From assembly GCA_949316235.1 (NCBI GenBank), contig OX438757.1, positions 17,175,505-17,239,504 of the forward strand: a stretch of DNA of 64,000 bases. Direction: 5' to 3'. Below are positions 54,067 through 64,000 of this stretch, one piece after another (positions within the stretch are counted from its first letter, which is position 1; every line of letters starts with the position of its first letter). Source of the DNA: Oegoconia quadripuncta (lineage: Eukaryota > Arthropoda > Insecta > Lepidoptera > Autostichidae). The notes below the pieces were generated by a model. It was not told the DNA's origin, did not search any database, and worked only from the letters and a program-made list of their open reading frames with translations. The position numbers were made by a program, and so were the translations under genes.

Positions 54067-55795
54067 CCTTGAACTACGTCTGAGAAATACCCTTTTCAGG
54101 TATCATCTGATTTTCATACAACAAGACTCAAGTTAATCCCAGAAACTATTAATTTATTTAGTATTACATTACGTACCTTGCACAGTTATTCACCAGGACA
54201 TCGCGTGACTGCTCTCCTGTCTAATACGTCCTCTGTAACAATAAAAACTAACATCAAAAACTCCACGTCAATAGCTACAATACAGCACCCTGTATTGTTC
54301 ATATCAGTCCTGTTGAGCTTATAAAACTGTCATGGTGGCATCGAGAGAATATATTATCATCATTATCATTTTTTGGTGACTTGTTGGTCGTGTAATTTTA
54401 TTTATTTTATAAAAAGATAAAAACTGTATTTACCTAATTCCATAGATAGATGGCTGGTCAAAGATTATCTGGAAAGATAAATTTCATAAATAAGAGAGAT
54501 GATAACGAAATGATAATGTTCAGGTGTGCGCATAGTTATTTATTTCAGTACAATTTCAAAACTATCCTCATAAATTCAGAACAGGTCTGTATTTGTCATC
54601 ATGAACAATAGAGATACAAAAATAAGCATTTCCTGTCATACATGGTACAGATTTTGTACAGCGCTTCATGTCCGGACGTCCACTTAAGCAGTTTATGTAT
54701 TCAAATGTGTAGTTAAATAAACAGCCTCTACCCAGAGATATCAAGAGTTTGTAAATAGCGAATGTGACGCTCAAACACATGCATGGCTTTAAATTTGTAA
54801 TAATTAATAACGTGGCGGGTCAGAGACCTCATTCGCGCTACACACAAACCTTTACAGGTTTTCGTAGGCGTATTATAGTGAAGATTGTTCAAATAATGTT
54901 CTATGGATAAATAAATAAAAATAAAAAAATGATAATTTCGTCCTAAATGCAAGTGAGTCTAGGATTGCGCGCGAGCCGTGTGCGAGAATCGGCAGCCCGC
55001 ACCTGCACTCCATACCCAAGTCAGACAGAAAAACTTTCAAGAATTTTTGCTTTACATGCGGATTTGGTTGTAATGTTTCATTAACAAGCGGTACAGGGTT
55101 TCCGACCAATGCAACTATAGGTACCATTAACTTTTATATTTATAATCACTATGATTATGACTAGTTGACACCCGTAATTATAAAATTTCGTTCCCTTAAA
55201 TATATTCATGTACGCTCACATACCCTCCCCATATGAGTATCAATTAACAAAATAATGCTTACCCATTTTCACAAGCTTCACAATCCTGATCGATAGCGAG
55301 GCTAACCTGAAATACATAGATCAATTTATGAATACACTCAGCGTCAAGTCATCGAAATATGTTTATCTATTCACACTGTAAACGACCCTAAGGTCATGAC
55401 TTGTCTCAGTATTAGACACCCAATTTAATTGTAAAGCCCCAAGGTCCGATAATTAACGAATTCTGACTAAAACTGATAATGATCTGTCACAATGTGAATA
55501 GACATTGTTATGTAATTAACTCACCTTCCACTACTCAACTACAAAAGATAAAATAAACAATACCTTTATACAATAGAAAAAATTATAATTTAAAAATTAA
55601 TTACAGTATAAGTAAAGAAATTCCTGGTTCCCGACTACAAATTAATCATTGATAACAAATCTTATGAAAGAAAGCATCGCAATATAATCATTATTATATT
55701 TATTATACTCTCGTGTGATACATACAGTTAACAATAAAGTATCACAAACGTGGCGGTAAATATTAACAATACAATAAATATCGTCCAGCAATATT
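54067..55795. other. Intergenic, no gene
   Basis: AT-rich sequence between the kinase and the end of eEF2. It includes the second half of the local duplication (54295-54610). No convincing open frame. Confidence 0.4.
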
Positions 55796-55801
55796 TTTAT
55801 T
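55796..55801 (-). terminator. Probable poly(A) signal of eEF2
   Basis: The minus strand reads AATAAA about 170 nt after the eEF2 stop codon, a plausible 3' end. Confidence 0.5.
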
Positions 55802-55969
55802 TCAATATATATCTCAATCGCTTGGGGCACTTTAACAACTTATCCAAGGCGAAAACAGAATGCTCCACGGATGAATTAAATTATTATATATGTAATAAAA
55901 ACAAGTTAAGGGCGTGAAGCGCGCGCAATGTTACATATATTACAGTATCGATTGCATTAGCTACAGCGT

Positions 55970-56038
55970 TTACAGTTTGTCCAGGTATTGATTTAGATCT
56001 GGGAGACCTTCCTTGAGTCCTTTTCGTTTCCTCGTCTC
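55970..56038 (-). CDS. eEF2: Elongation factor 2, last coding exon
   Basis: On the minus strand it follows TTCCTGTTGCAG, in phase 0, and encodes ETRKRKGLKEGLPDLNQYLD, then KL and TAA at 55972-55970. This is the near-invariant C-terminus of eukaryotic eEF2 (domain V). The preceding intron is 3.6 kb and contains the 146-bp satellite array. Confidence 0.95.
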   Translation of the reverse strand, partial: ETRKRKGLKEGLPDLNQYLDKL

Positions 56039-56640
56039 CTGCAACAGGAAACATTAAAATGAGAACACATTCTATAACAACTGAAATCGTACACAAATTT
56101 AAGAAATACACTACCGTCAACAAGTTCTAGAACATATACATATATTTTATTAAATATTGAAGCGTATCTAAATCGGGAATATACAAGATCTTTTGATCCA
56201 TTAAACACGTTAACAATTTTGTATATCAATGTGATAACAACAAAATATGACCGCTTCCAATTACAGTGAGCGTTACTTTTCGCTGTTTGTTTTCGTTTTT
56301 ATTAACTAAATTATTACTTGAAATACTTCGGAGCTATACAATCATGTATTTAATGGATCGAAACTGATACATTAGGACCTTTATATATTAAAAATTTTTG
56401 GCTACAGGGACTGTGAGACAGGCTAGGACATGATGTTCTCCTATTACCATCTATTTCTTTTAAAATGTCTACGAGAATCAAACGTTCAAATGGCGAGCAA
56501 AGTTGCATAACAAATCTCTTCAGACACAGCCCGCAAATTTTAGACATGATTTTCTATTAAAAAAAAGTGTCCTAAAACCAGAGACGGTAGTGTATGTGAT
56601 AAAAAAATGTGTCGCCCACGGCGTAGCATGCGGTCCCGGG

Positions 56641-58538
56641 ACATAAGGATAGCGGTCCTGCGCAGCGTAGTGCCGCGGGCGAGGGCCGAGGGGCTGCTGT
56701 GCGTCCCGCGCGGGCCGCGCCGTCCCGCGCCGAGCGGCCGGGGCCGCCCCGCGCTACGGCGGGCCACGGGGCGAGGGACGGGCTTTACATAAGGATAGCG
56801 GTCCTGCGCAGCGTAGTGCCGCGGGCGAGGGCCGAGGGGCTGCTGTGCGTCCCGCGCGGGCCGCGCCGTCCCGCGCCGAGCGGCCGGGGCCGCCCCGCGC
56901 TACGGCGGGCCACGGGGCGAGGGACGGGCTTTACATAAGGATAGCGGTCCTGCGCAGCGTAGTGCCGCGGGCGAGGGCCGAGGGGCTGCTGTGCGTCCCG
57001 CGCGGGCCGCGCCGTCCCGCGCCGAGCGGCCGGGGCCGCCCCGCGCTACGGCGGGCCACGGGGCGAGGGACGGGCTTTACATAAGGATAGCGGTCCTGCG
57101 CAGCGTAGTGCCGCGGGCGAGGGCCGAGGGGCTGCTGTGCGTCCCGCGCGGGCCGCGCCGTCCCGCGCCGAGCGGCCGGGGCCGCCCCGCGCTACGGCGG
57201 GCCACGGGGCGAGGGACGGGCTTTACATAAGGATAGCGGTCCTGCGCAGCGTAGTGCCGCGGGCGAGGGCCGAGGGGCTGCTGTGCGTCCCGCGCGGGCC
57301 GCGCCGTCCCGCGCCGAGCGGCCGGGGCCGCCCCGCGCTACGGCGGGCCACGGGGCGAGGGACGGGCTTTACATAAGGATAGCGGTCCTGCGCAGCGTAG
57401 TGCCGCGGGCGAGGGCCGAGGGGCTGCTGTGCGTCCCGCGCGGGCCGCGCCGTCCCGCGCCGAGCGGCCGGGGCCGCCCCGCGCTACGGCGGGCCACGGG
57501 GCGAGGGACGGGCTTTACATAAGGATAGCGGTCCTGCGCAGCGTAGTGCCGCGGGCGAGGGCCGAGGGGCTGCTGTGCGTCCCGCGCGGGCCGCGCCGTC
57601 CCGCGCCGAGCGGCCGGGGCCGCCCCGCGCTACGGCGGGCCACGGGGCGAGGGACGGGCTTTACATAAGGATAGCGGTCCTGCGCAGCGTAGTGCCGCGG
57701 GCGAGGGCCGAGGGGCTGCTGTGCGTCCCGCGCGGGCCGCGCCGTCCCGCGCCGAGCGGCCGGGGCCGCCCCGCGCTACGGCGGGCCACGGGGCGAGGGA
57801 CGGGCTTTACATAAGGATAGCGGTCCTGCGCAGCGTAGTGCCGCGGGCGAGGGCCGAGGGGCTGCTGTGCGTCCCGCGCGGGCCGCGCCGTCCCGCGCCG
57901 AGCGGCCGGGGCCGCCCCGCGCTACGGCGGGCCACGGGGCGAGGGACGGGCTTTACATAAGGATAGCGGTCCTGCGCAGCGTAGTGCCGCGGGCGAGGGC
58001 CGAGGGGCTGCTGTGCGTCCCGCGCGGGCCGCGCCGTCCCGCGCCGAGCGGCCGGGGCCGCCCCGCGCTACGGCGGGCCACGGGGCGAGGGACGGGCTTT
58101 ACATAAGGATAGCGGTCCTGCGCAGCGTAGTGCCGCGGGCGAGGGCCGAGGGGCTGCTGTGCGTCCCGCGCGGGCCGCGCCGTCCCGCGCCGAGCGGCCG
58201 GGGCCGCCCCGCGCTACGGCGGGCCACGGGGCGAGGGACGGGCTTTACATAAGGATAGCGGTCCTGCGCAGCGTAGTGCCGCGGGCGAGGGCCGAGGGGC
58301 TGCTGTGCGTCCCGCGCGGGCCGCGCCGTCCCGCGCCGAGCGGCCGGGGCCGCCCCGCGCTACGGCGGGCCACGGGGCGAGGGACGGGCTTTACATAAGG
58401 ATAGCGGTCCTGCGCAGCGTAGTGCCGCGGGCGAGGGCCGAGGGGCTGCTGTGCGTCCCGCGCGGGCCGCGCCGTCCCGCGCCGAGCGGCCGGGGCCGCC
58501 CCGCGCTACGGCGGGCCACGGGGCGAGGGACGGGCTTT
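56641..58538. repeat. 146-bp GC-rich satellite, 13 apparently identical units
   Basis: Units begin ACATAAGGATAGCGGTCCTG at 56641 and then every 146 bp to 58393; the array ends at 58538, exactly 13 units (1898 bp). I see no difference between units. By my count each has about 27 CpG, far above its surroundings. Both strands give open frames from the repeat, with no known domain. It lies in the last intron of eEF2. Confidence 0.97.
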
Positions 58539-58571
58539 ACATCCAACTTAGGCTTAGCATTATACCACATG

Positions 58572-59240
58572 AGTTTTATACCGTAAGGAAAAAATATTTC
58601 TTGAGCGTCGGTGGCTCGGCGGTTAAGACGCGGTCTCCCAATTTAGGAGGTCCGGGTTCCATTCCCAGGCAGTTTTTTAATTTAATTACTTATGTGTTAT
58701 CCGAATGCTCTTAAACGGTGAAAGAAAACATTGTGAAGAAACCTGCATGCCTGAGGATCAAAGGCATGTGAAGTCCCCAACCCGCATTGGGCCATTACGT
58801 GGTGGACTATGGCCCATACTCAATATACGAGGGAAGGCCTATATCCCTGCAGTAGGATGTTTATGGGCTGATGATAAAGGAAAAAAAATTGGGCATATTA
58901 GGTAAGTGAAACAGAAGGTATTGGCATGGGTAGTTTATTTTTTTTCTTCAAAACCATAAAATATAATAAAACATTGTCATTTGACGGTCGCGTTTGTAGC
59001 CTATGATTACACCATTAAACTATATTAAACTACAGTAAATGAAGAAAAAAACTTGGAGAAAATATAAATGCCAAATAAATTTCACATGATAGGAACTCTA
59101 CGAATCCCGTCAGTCGCACATCAATCTCCGGCAGGCGCGGGGGTCGATGATCGTTTTGGAAAAAAAAATTACATATACCAATAACTTATATTTCACTTAC
59201 CTAATATGCCCTTTTTTTCTTACAGTAAAAAAAAACTCAT
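58572..59240. mobile_element. MITE with TACCGTAAGGAAA termini, split by SINE-D
   Basis: Left end TTATACCGTAAGGAAAAAAT, then SINE-D (58604-58885), then the rest from GGGCATATTAGGTAAGTGAA to TTTCACTTACCTAATATGCC and CTTACAGTAAAA at 59228. The intact relative is 61441-61793. Confidence 0.75.
58604..58885 (+). mobile_element. SINE-D
   Basis: GAGCGTCGGTGGCTCGGCGG, GGTCCGGGTTCCATTCCC, GGTGGACTATGGCCCATACT and CTGCAGTAGGATGTTTATGG, then an A-rich tail. Confidence 0.85.
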
Positions 59241-59384
59241 CCAGTATAACCCTTTACAAGTGTCAAAAATCTAACAGTAAGTGAAACGCAAGGAGAAAAT
59301 TTTACCCAAATAGTACTATTGGCATAGTTAGAACATAAATACCATTGGATTTTGTTGTTTTTTTATGCACTCTTTACCTGAATC

Positions 59385-59470
59385 ACATCTGATGTTAAGT
59401 GAATATGAGGTCAGTAAAAGCACGCACAGCCGGAAGACAACAATGCTTGTAACATTGTGGCTTGGCTTCC
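59385..59470 (-). mobile_element. SINE-C fragment, inverted
   Basis: AATCACATCTGATGTTAAGT, then GGAAGACAACAATGCTTGTA, then CATTGTGGCTTGGC; body only. Confidence 0.6.
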
Positions 59471-59669
59471 CTTTATAGACTATGACAGTTGGAAATGCAC
59501 CATTATGCATTAAAGCTAATGAATTCTAGTGAAAAAAACTTATTAACCATGAAGATCAGTATGCTGAAGTGTAATTGAAACGGTTGAACCATTTAATATT
59601 AGCAAAATCATAAGAAAAACTTTTCACCACCTTCAGTACTTCGTTTATCATATTAATAACATAACGTAC

Positions 59670-59927
59670 CTGTACGACGACGTAGGGCTTGCTGCTTGGC
59701 TCACACGGGTCACCAGGCAACACTTGCCAATGGTCGAACACGCACTGCGGGAACGCCTGCCCGCCGGTGTTGGACCGCAGATCGGCGGTGAAGCCGAACG
59801 ACTCGTTGACTGGCAGATACGCCTTCACGACGAACATCGGCGTGCCGGCGACTTGCGACTCCTCGAACACGTGGCCTCGGCGTCTGTTGAGCACGCCGTA
59901 GATACCGCCCACGGCTACCTCCGGACA
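59670..59927 (-). CDS. eEF2: Elongation factor 2, second-last coding exon
   Basis: On the minus strand it lies between CTCCATCTCCAG and GTACGT, phase 0-0, 86 codons. It encodes [20 protein letters not shown], then [20 protein letters not shown], then [20 protein letters not shown], ending YVVVQ. It is domain V and the end of domain IV of eEF2, the GTPase that moves tRNA and mRNA through the ribosome. It is almost identical to animal eEF2 as known to me. Confidence 0.97.
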
Positions 59928-60260
59928 CTGGAGATGGAGTATCAATGTTAATTGGTTACGTCATTATTTCTTGCAATTCACAACATTGCAAATAAGCCTA
60001 CCAATATTCACCATCTCGATATAAACTCTTGAGTCCTGTACGACCTGCATCTATTTCATTTTACACATTGTCGCAAAGTGTATTGGTAAATAGTTGAGAG
60101 TGCATCGGTCCACTGACGCCTACATTTTATAAACTAAGATTTCGTTTCAAATACCACATAAATCCAACGACTTCTAAGCGGACGATGTCGCGGGTCACAG
60201 CTAGTACCACATAAATCCAAAATGAACCTGCTGAGTGCGCTCGAAAAGCCAATCTAACGA

Positions 60261-60470
60261 AAATTATAAATGCGAAAGTTTGGATGTTTGTTGCTTAATC
60301 ACGGCAAAACGAATGAACAGATTTGGCTGAAATTTAGTATGTAATATAGACAGAACATACCGTGGATAAAATTTTTATCCCGATAAATTGCGTAGTTCCC
60401 GCGGGATAAAGTAAACAATTCCACGCTAAGAATATTCCACGCAAGCGAAGCCGCGGTCGAAAAGCTGGTT
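60261..60470 (+). mobile_element. Helitron-like short element
   Basis: AAAATTATAAATGCGAAAGT, TTTATCCCGATAAATTGCG, TTCCCGCGGGATAAA and a decayed end AAGCTGGTT. Same family as 2741-3225. Confidence 0.6.
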
Positions 60471-60581
60471 ATAAATAATACTTAAATAGTTTTAATTCCG
60501 ATTTCATTCCGACAGAAAGTTATTAATAAAAACGGCAACTAATTTGATGATCTCGAAAATAGCAGGAACTCCTCTGAGGGC

Positions 60582-60763
60582 CGAGTGTAAGTTTTGTTTC
60601 GACTTAACTTTACTACCGCGTTCACGTTTACGTGAAGATTTGTATGGAGAAATGTGCAGCGCTTCTAGCGGATAGTTTGCAAAACGATTTTTTTCATAGG
60701 GACTTTGTTCGTAAACGCGAACGCGAAGGTAAAGTTAAAAACGAGACGAAACTTACACTTCGC
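60582..60763. mobile_element. MITE with TIRs of about 47 bp
   Basis: CGAGTGTAAGTTTTGTTTCG, then AACTTTACTACCGCGTTCAC, is mirrored at 60714-60761 (GCGAAGGTAAAGTT, then ACGAGACGAAACTTACACT). It lies in the eEF2 intron and is non-coding. Confidence 0.8.
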
Positions 60764-61440
60764 ACACTGTTTTTGAGTGCTCCCAGTGAGCGCATTTTGG
60801 ATTTATGTTATATTTGAAAATAAATCTTAATTTATCGAAACGCCACTGGACTGGGTGCTCTAGAGTTCTTGTTAAATAGTTTTCAAACAATTTCTTTGCA
60901 AACAAAGTCAGAATATACTTATTAGTTTCAACAACAACAATACAAGACAGGAACTCGTTGCACATGCTACACTAGGAGCTCTTTCGAATAGTAAGGGGTA
61001 ATGTTAATATAATATACTGTATCAGTTGTTGTTAGTTCCCCTATTCAGGCAAGGAGTAGGGTGCGTCGATGCCAAAACAAAGAACTGTCGCTCTGCCACG
61101 TGTCGGAAAGGCGGCACTATCATGCTGTTAGCGCGCTCAGGAAATACGTGGGGATCACACCATGCAAGTTAGTTGTGCAATACACATATGTTCGGGTCGG
61201 CTTTCTCCGTCGACCCCATACCGCAAATAAACGCCTGTTATTCATTTTATTGTGAATTAATTTTGTCAACCAGCTGAAGTGTGAGGGAGGCGGTATCGTG
61301 CTCGTCAGCCAAATGCATAGTACTAATTAAAAGTGTTTATCACACACGACATTCCATACAAACTATGTCCAAATTTTTCGAAAAGAATAGACCGATTCTA
61401 TTGAAACTATACATATAAGCAGGATACATACCCGAGTTTT

Positions 61441-61793
61441 TTTACCGTAAGGAAAGAATAAGGCATATTAGGTAAGTGAAATAGAAGGTATTGGCATAGG
61501 TAGTTAAATTTTTTTTTTTTTCAATATCTCGATCGAATAAAGCGTTAATTGTGTTTGTAGCCTATTCCACATAAATACATAATAAAATAAATAACGAAAG
61601 CTTGGAGAAAAAATGAGTTCCAAATAAATTTTGTACGATAGGAACCCTACGAATCATGCCAGTCGCATATCAATCTCGGGTCGGCACGTGTGTCTATGAT
61701 GGTTTGAAAAAAAAAAAGAAACTACCTATGCCAATAAATAACTTCTATTTCACTTACTTAAGCAATATGCCTAATTTTTTTCCTTACGGTAAA
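61441..61793. mobile_element. MITE with TACCGTAAGGAAA termini, intact copy
   Basis: Left TTTACCGTAAGGAAAGAATA, then GGCATATTAGGTAAGTGAAA; right the complement ending TTTTCCTTACGGTAAA. About 353 bp with inverted ends of about 60 bp. A remnant of the same right end is at 19030-19092. Confidence 0.85.
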
Positions 61794-62207
61794 AAAAAAT
61801 CAATTCGGTATATCCAAAAAGTTGTAAAAAAAACATTTTCGAAATATAGAAATTAAAAGAATGTATTAATTTTTTTAAATCGCCCTAGTTTCAATACTCT
61901 TTTTAGAAAATGTTCTCTACTGTTAAGATCTATGGTACATGTTTTACAGGTTGTAAAATTTAATTAGAATCTTTTTATTCGTTTCGAAAGATTTCGACTT
62001 GAAAGTTTGTATGAAATACCATGTGGGATTGTGGGATAAACCCTGCGCAATTATCTTGTGTTGACAAGTGCCCCTGAGTCTATTGGCTGTGGTGGCCAAA
62101 GGTTTCCTCTAAGGAACTCAAATATGTGTATAGCACTTACTAATAAAATCCATAAAAAAAAAACAAGGATATCTCGAGTTTCATTTTAGAAAGACTTTCG
62201 ATTAGCG

Positions 62208-62525
62208 TTGTATTGACCTTTCGACGGCCACAGTCATCCAGTCGAGACAGAAATCTAAAGAATACTCAAATAAACACCATAATTGTTTTGATAATGGGAC
62301 ATAGCTTTTAAATTGAATTAAAAATATATATACAATGGACGGCTCAGCTGTGTATTGGCAATAGTCTGTATAAATTTATTGAATTGTCCATTGATTGCAA
62401 AAAGAGAATAAGGTTAAACGTAGTCGAAACATCAATGAGGCTGGCAGTCACCCAAAGTGTACAAAGAAAAGCCTCAAAGAGATTGAATGCTCAGCATAGA
62501 CATTGTGGCCGTTAAAAGGTCAAGT
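62208..62525. mobile_element. Possible TIR element
   Basis: TTGACCTTTCGACGGCCACA (62213) has an inverted partner TTGTGGCCGTTAAAAGGTCA (62502-62521). Only about 22 bp match and the rest is unrelated, so this is tentative. Confidence 0.35.
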
Positions 62526-62578
62526 AATTTGTATGTAGTCATAGACGGGTCACATGATTTGATATGCAGTTCACCCAC

Positions 62579-62681
62579 CTGAATCTCACACAGGTATACC
62601 GGCTCCATGAGTCTGGGTTGGGCCGTCAGCAGGCACGCGTACAAGCATCTCCTTGTCGTTGGAATGATTTGACCGCCACCT
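62579..62681 (-). CDS. eEF2: Elongation factor 2, exon after the diphthamide His
   Basis: On the minus strand it lies between TTGGTACAG and GTGGGTGAA. Its first base completes an Arg codon, then [20 protein letters not shown] and [14 protein letters not shown]. The exon boundary cuts the diphthamide loop directly after the conserved HR. It leaves in phase 0 into the CPEVAV exon. Confidence 0.96.
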
Positions 62682-63073
62682 CTGTACCAAGCAAAAATAA
62701 TATTTACTGAGATGTAGATGAGTAGGTACCATTAAATTGCAAATTATGGCGCTTTTGCAAGTCGGCTACTTACTGCGTAATGCGTTCACTTTCATTTGAA
62801 AGAAATTGAGATTTAGAATTTTTAGTGATGATACAGTGAACAAGGACAAATTTAATCTGGTTGTTCTAGCTGGAATAACCATAGCCACTCATTAGGCGCG
62901 CACAATATTTCTAGTAATTCTAAAGTGATATAGGTATCATTATCACAGGTTTCTTTTTCGCTACCTCCCGCATGCTTCATCACGTCTACACCAAATTCGT
63001 ATTGGAAATCTCTCTTTCAAACGAAAGCAAAAATACATCAGAATCAATACATTCAATAGAATAGCGAACAAAC

Positions 63074-63363
63074 CTGTGGATAGCGTCAGTGTGTAACGTC
63101 ACGTCATAGATGTTAAACCGGACACCTCTCAAGTTCTCCTCAGCCATAACTCCCTCTTTGGCGGCCCATTGGAACCCGGCGACCACAGAGTCTTTAATCT
63201 CGTTCAGGTACTGAACTCCCTTGGAACAGTCCACCATTAGGTTGGGGCCAGTGCCCTCGGGTCCGAAGCACCAGATCTTACGGGCCTCAGTCACGTCGTA
63301 CTCGTATTTCTCGCTGAGGTAGCGGGCGCGGGTCTTGAAGTCGTCGCGGGGGTTCACACGGCC
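63074..63363 (-). CDS. eEF2: Elongation factor 2, exon with domain IV and diphthamide His
   Basis: On the minus strand it follows CCTTACCCAG and ends before GTTTGT. It encodes [60 protein letters not shown] and [18 protein letters not shown]. The last His (in DAIHR) is the residue modified to diphthamide, the target of ADP-ribosylating toxins in eEF2. The 96 codons plus two bases join the exon at 62681. The earlier exons lie to the right of the window. The four exons together give 239 residues of a protein that is usually about 844. Confidence 0.97.
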
Positions 63364-64000
63364 CTGGGTAAGGAGGAATACTGTAGATTTCAAAACTAAG
63401 AAAAGATATAATATTTGAGTTGCAATGTAATATATAATCTTTATCGATTTTTATTAGTCTAAATAATTAATAGGCTGTCTTAGATATTTGGAGTTCTGAC
63501 ACCCAAACTAGGTTTCCCTGTATTATGAGAGTCAGCGTTCCTTACTTAGATTCAGATGCTTTTCTTGATTAATGACTAGCAAATATGAGTAACTTAATTA
63601 GATTTTATTAAACAAACACATGTAAGTTGAGCAGGGTTTGAAGTTACTATCTCCCTGTCGTTTATAAATAATAGAACACTGCTATATTTGTATACTTATA
63701 TTTCGCGAATGTAAAATCTTTAATAAAAGTAAAATTTTAATAGACTGGACGAAAGTGCATGCAGTCATGACTCGTGTCGCCCCAGAAGTTAATGAAAAGC
63801 ACATTAAAAATCTTTTGTTCGCTTATTTCATTATCATTCTTTATTGTAATTTTTATGTACTAAACCTAGGAAATAAGAAAATTATTACTAACACCTATGG
63901 ACTACTGTATTTGAAATAAAAATTTCAATTCAGTACAATTCTCAGAGGTTAATTTATTATTAATTAACGTACACAAAGTTGTTTTTTAATATAAAGCAAT
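63364..64000. other. eEF2 intron, no feature seen
   Basis: AT-rich sequence upstream (minus strand) of the last visible eEF2 exon. No further eEF2 exon before the window edge. Confidence 0.6.

Noticed and set aside
56641..58538. CRISPR-like array
   Set aside because: The whole unit is repeated without variable spacers, and the DNA is animal.
56641..58714. Series of 79-codon Arg/Ala-rich frames
   Set aside because: They repeat with the 146-bp unit on a GC-rich strand where stops are rare; they overlap each other and are open on both strands.

Overview
The window is animal nuclear DNA, almost certainly from an insect and most likely a moth or butterfly. Genes are split into small exons with GT/AG borders inside an AT-rich, transposon-packed background. 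The repeats (several tRNA-derived SINE families, Jockey, RTE and CR1-like LINE remnants, a BEL/Pao retrotransposon, Helitron-like short elements and many TIR miniatures) are of the kind found in lepidopteran genomes. The lepidopteran call is inference; the insect call rests on intron structure and protein sequence.

Three host genes can be supported. (1) On the plus strand, 2558-35117, eleven phase-compatible exons encode the C-terminal 533 residues of an ABCA-subfamily ABC transporter: the end of the second membrane domain, then a complete second nucleotide-binding domain with Walker A, Q-loop, LSGG signature, Walker B, D-loop and H-loop, then the ABCA C-terminal segment and a stop at 35115-35117. 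The first half lies upstream of the window. (2) On the minus strand, 50844-50200, an intronless UMP-CMP kinase. (3) On the minus strand, 63363-55970, the last four coding exons of elongation factor 2 (eEF2), including the diphthamide loop and the C-terminus; its 5' part lies beyond the right edge.

The most interesting feature is in the transporter. The 9.9 kb intron before the exon at 25081-25209 holds three further exon-like copies of that exon (17221-17313, 19143-19256, 21210-21326). Each is free of stops, has AG/GT borders, has the same phase (1-1) and has a length divisible by three. They encode different versions of the segment just before Walker A, including the place where the adenine-stacking A-loop sits. 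They look like an undescribed cluster of alternative (possibly mutually exclusive) exons, or its decaying relic. Downstream, the exon carrying LSGG and Walker B is followed by a 152-bp tandem duplication of its own 3' part and donor site.

Layout: 1-2557 BEL integrase, LINE tail and a short repeat; 2558-35117 transporter exons in repeat-filled introns, including a TIR element of about 5 kb (6481-11510) with a nearly intact Jockey LINE inside it; 35118-50199 a gene-poor graveyard of SINEs and TIR miniatures, several nested; 50200-50844 UMP-CMP kinase; 50845-55969 sparse intergenic DNA; 55970-63363 eEF2, whose last intron contains thirteen apparently identical 146-bp GC-rich tandem repeats; 63364-64000 eEF2 intron.
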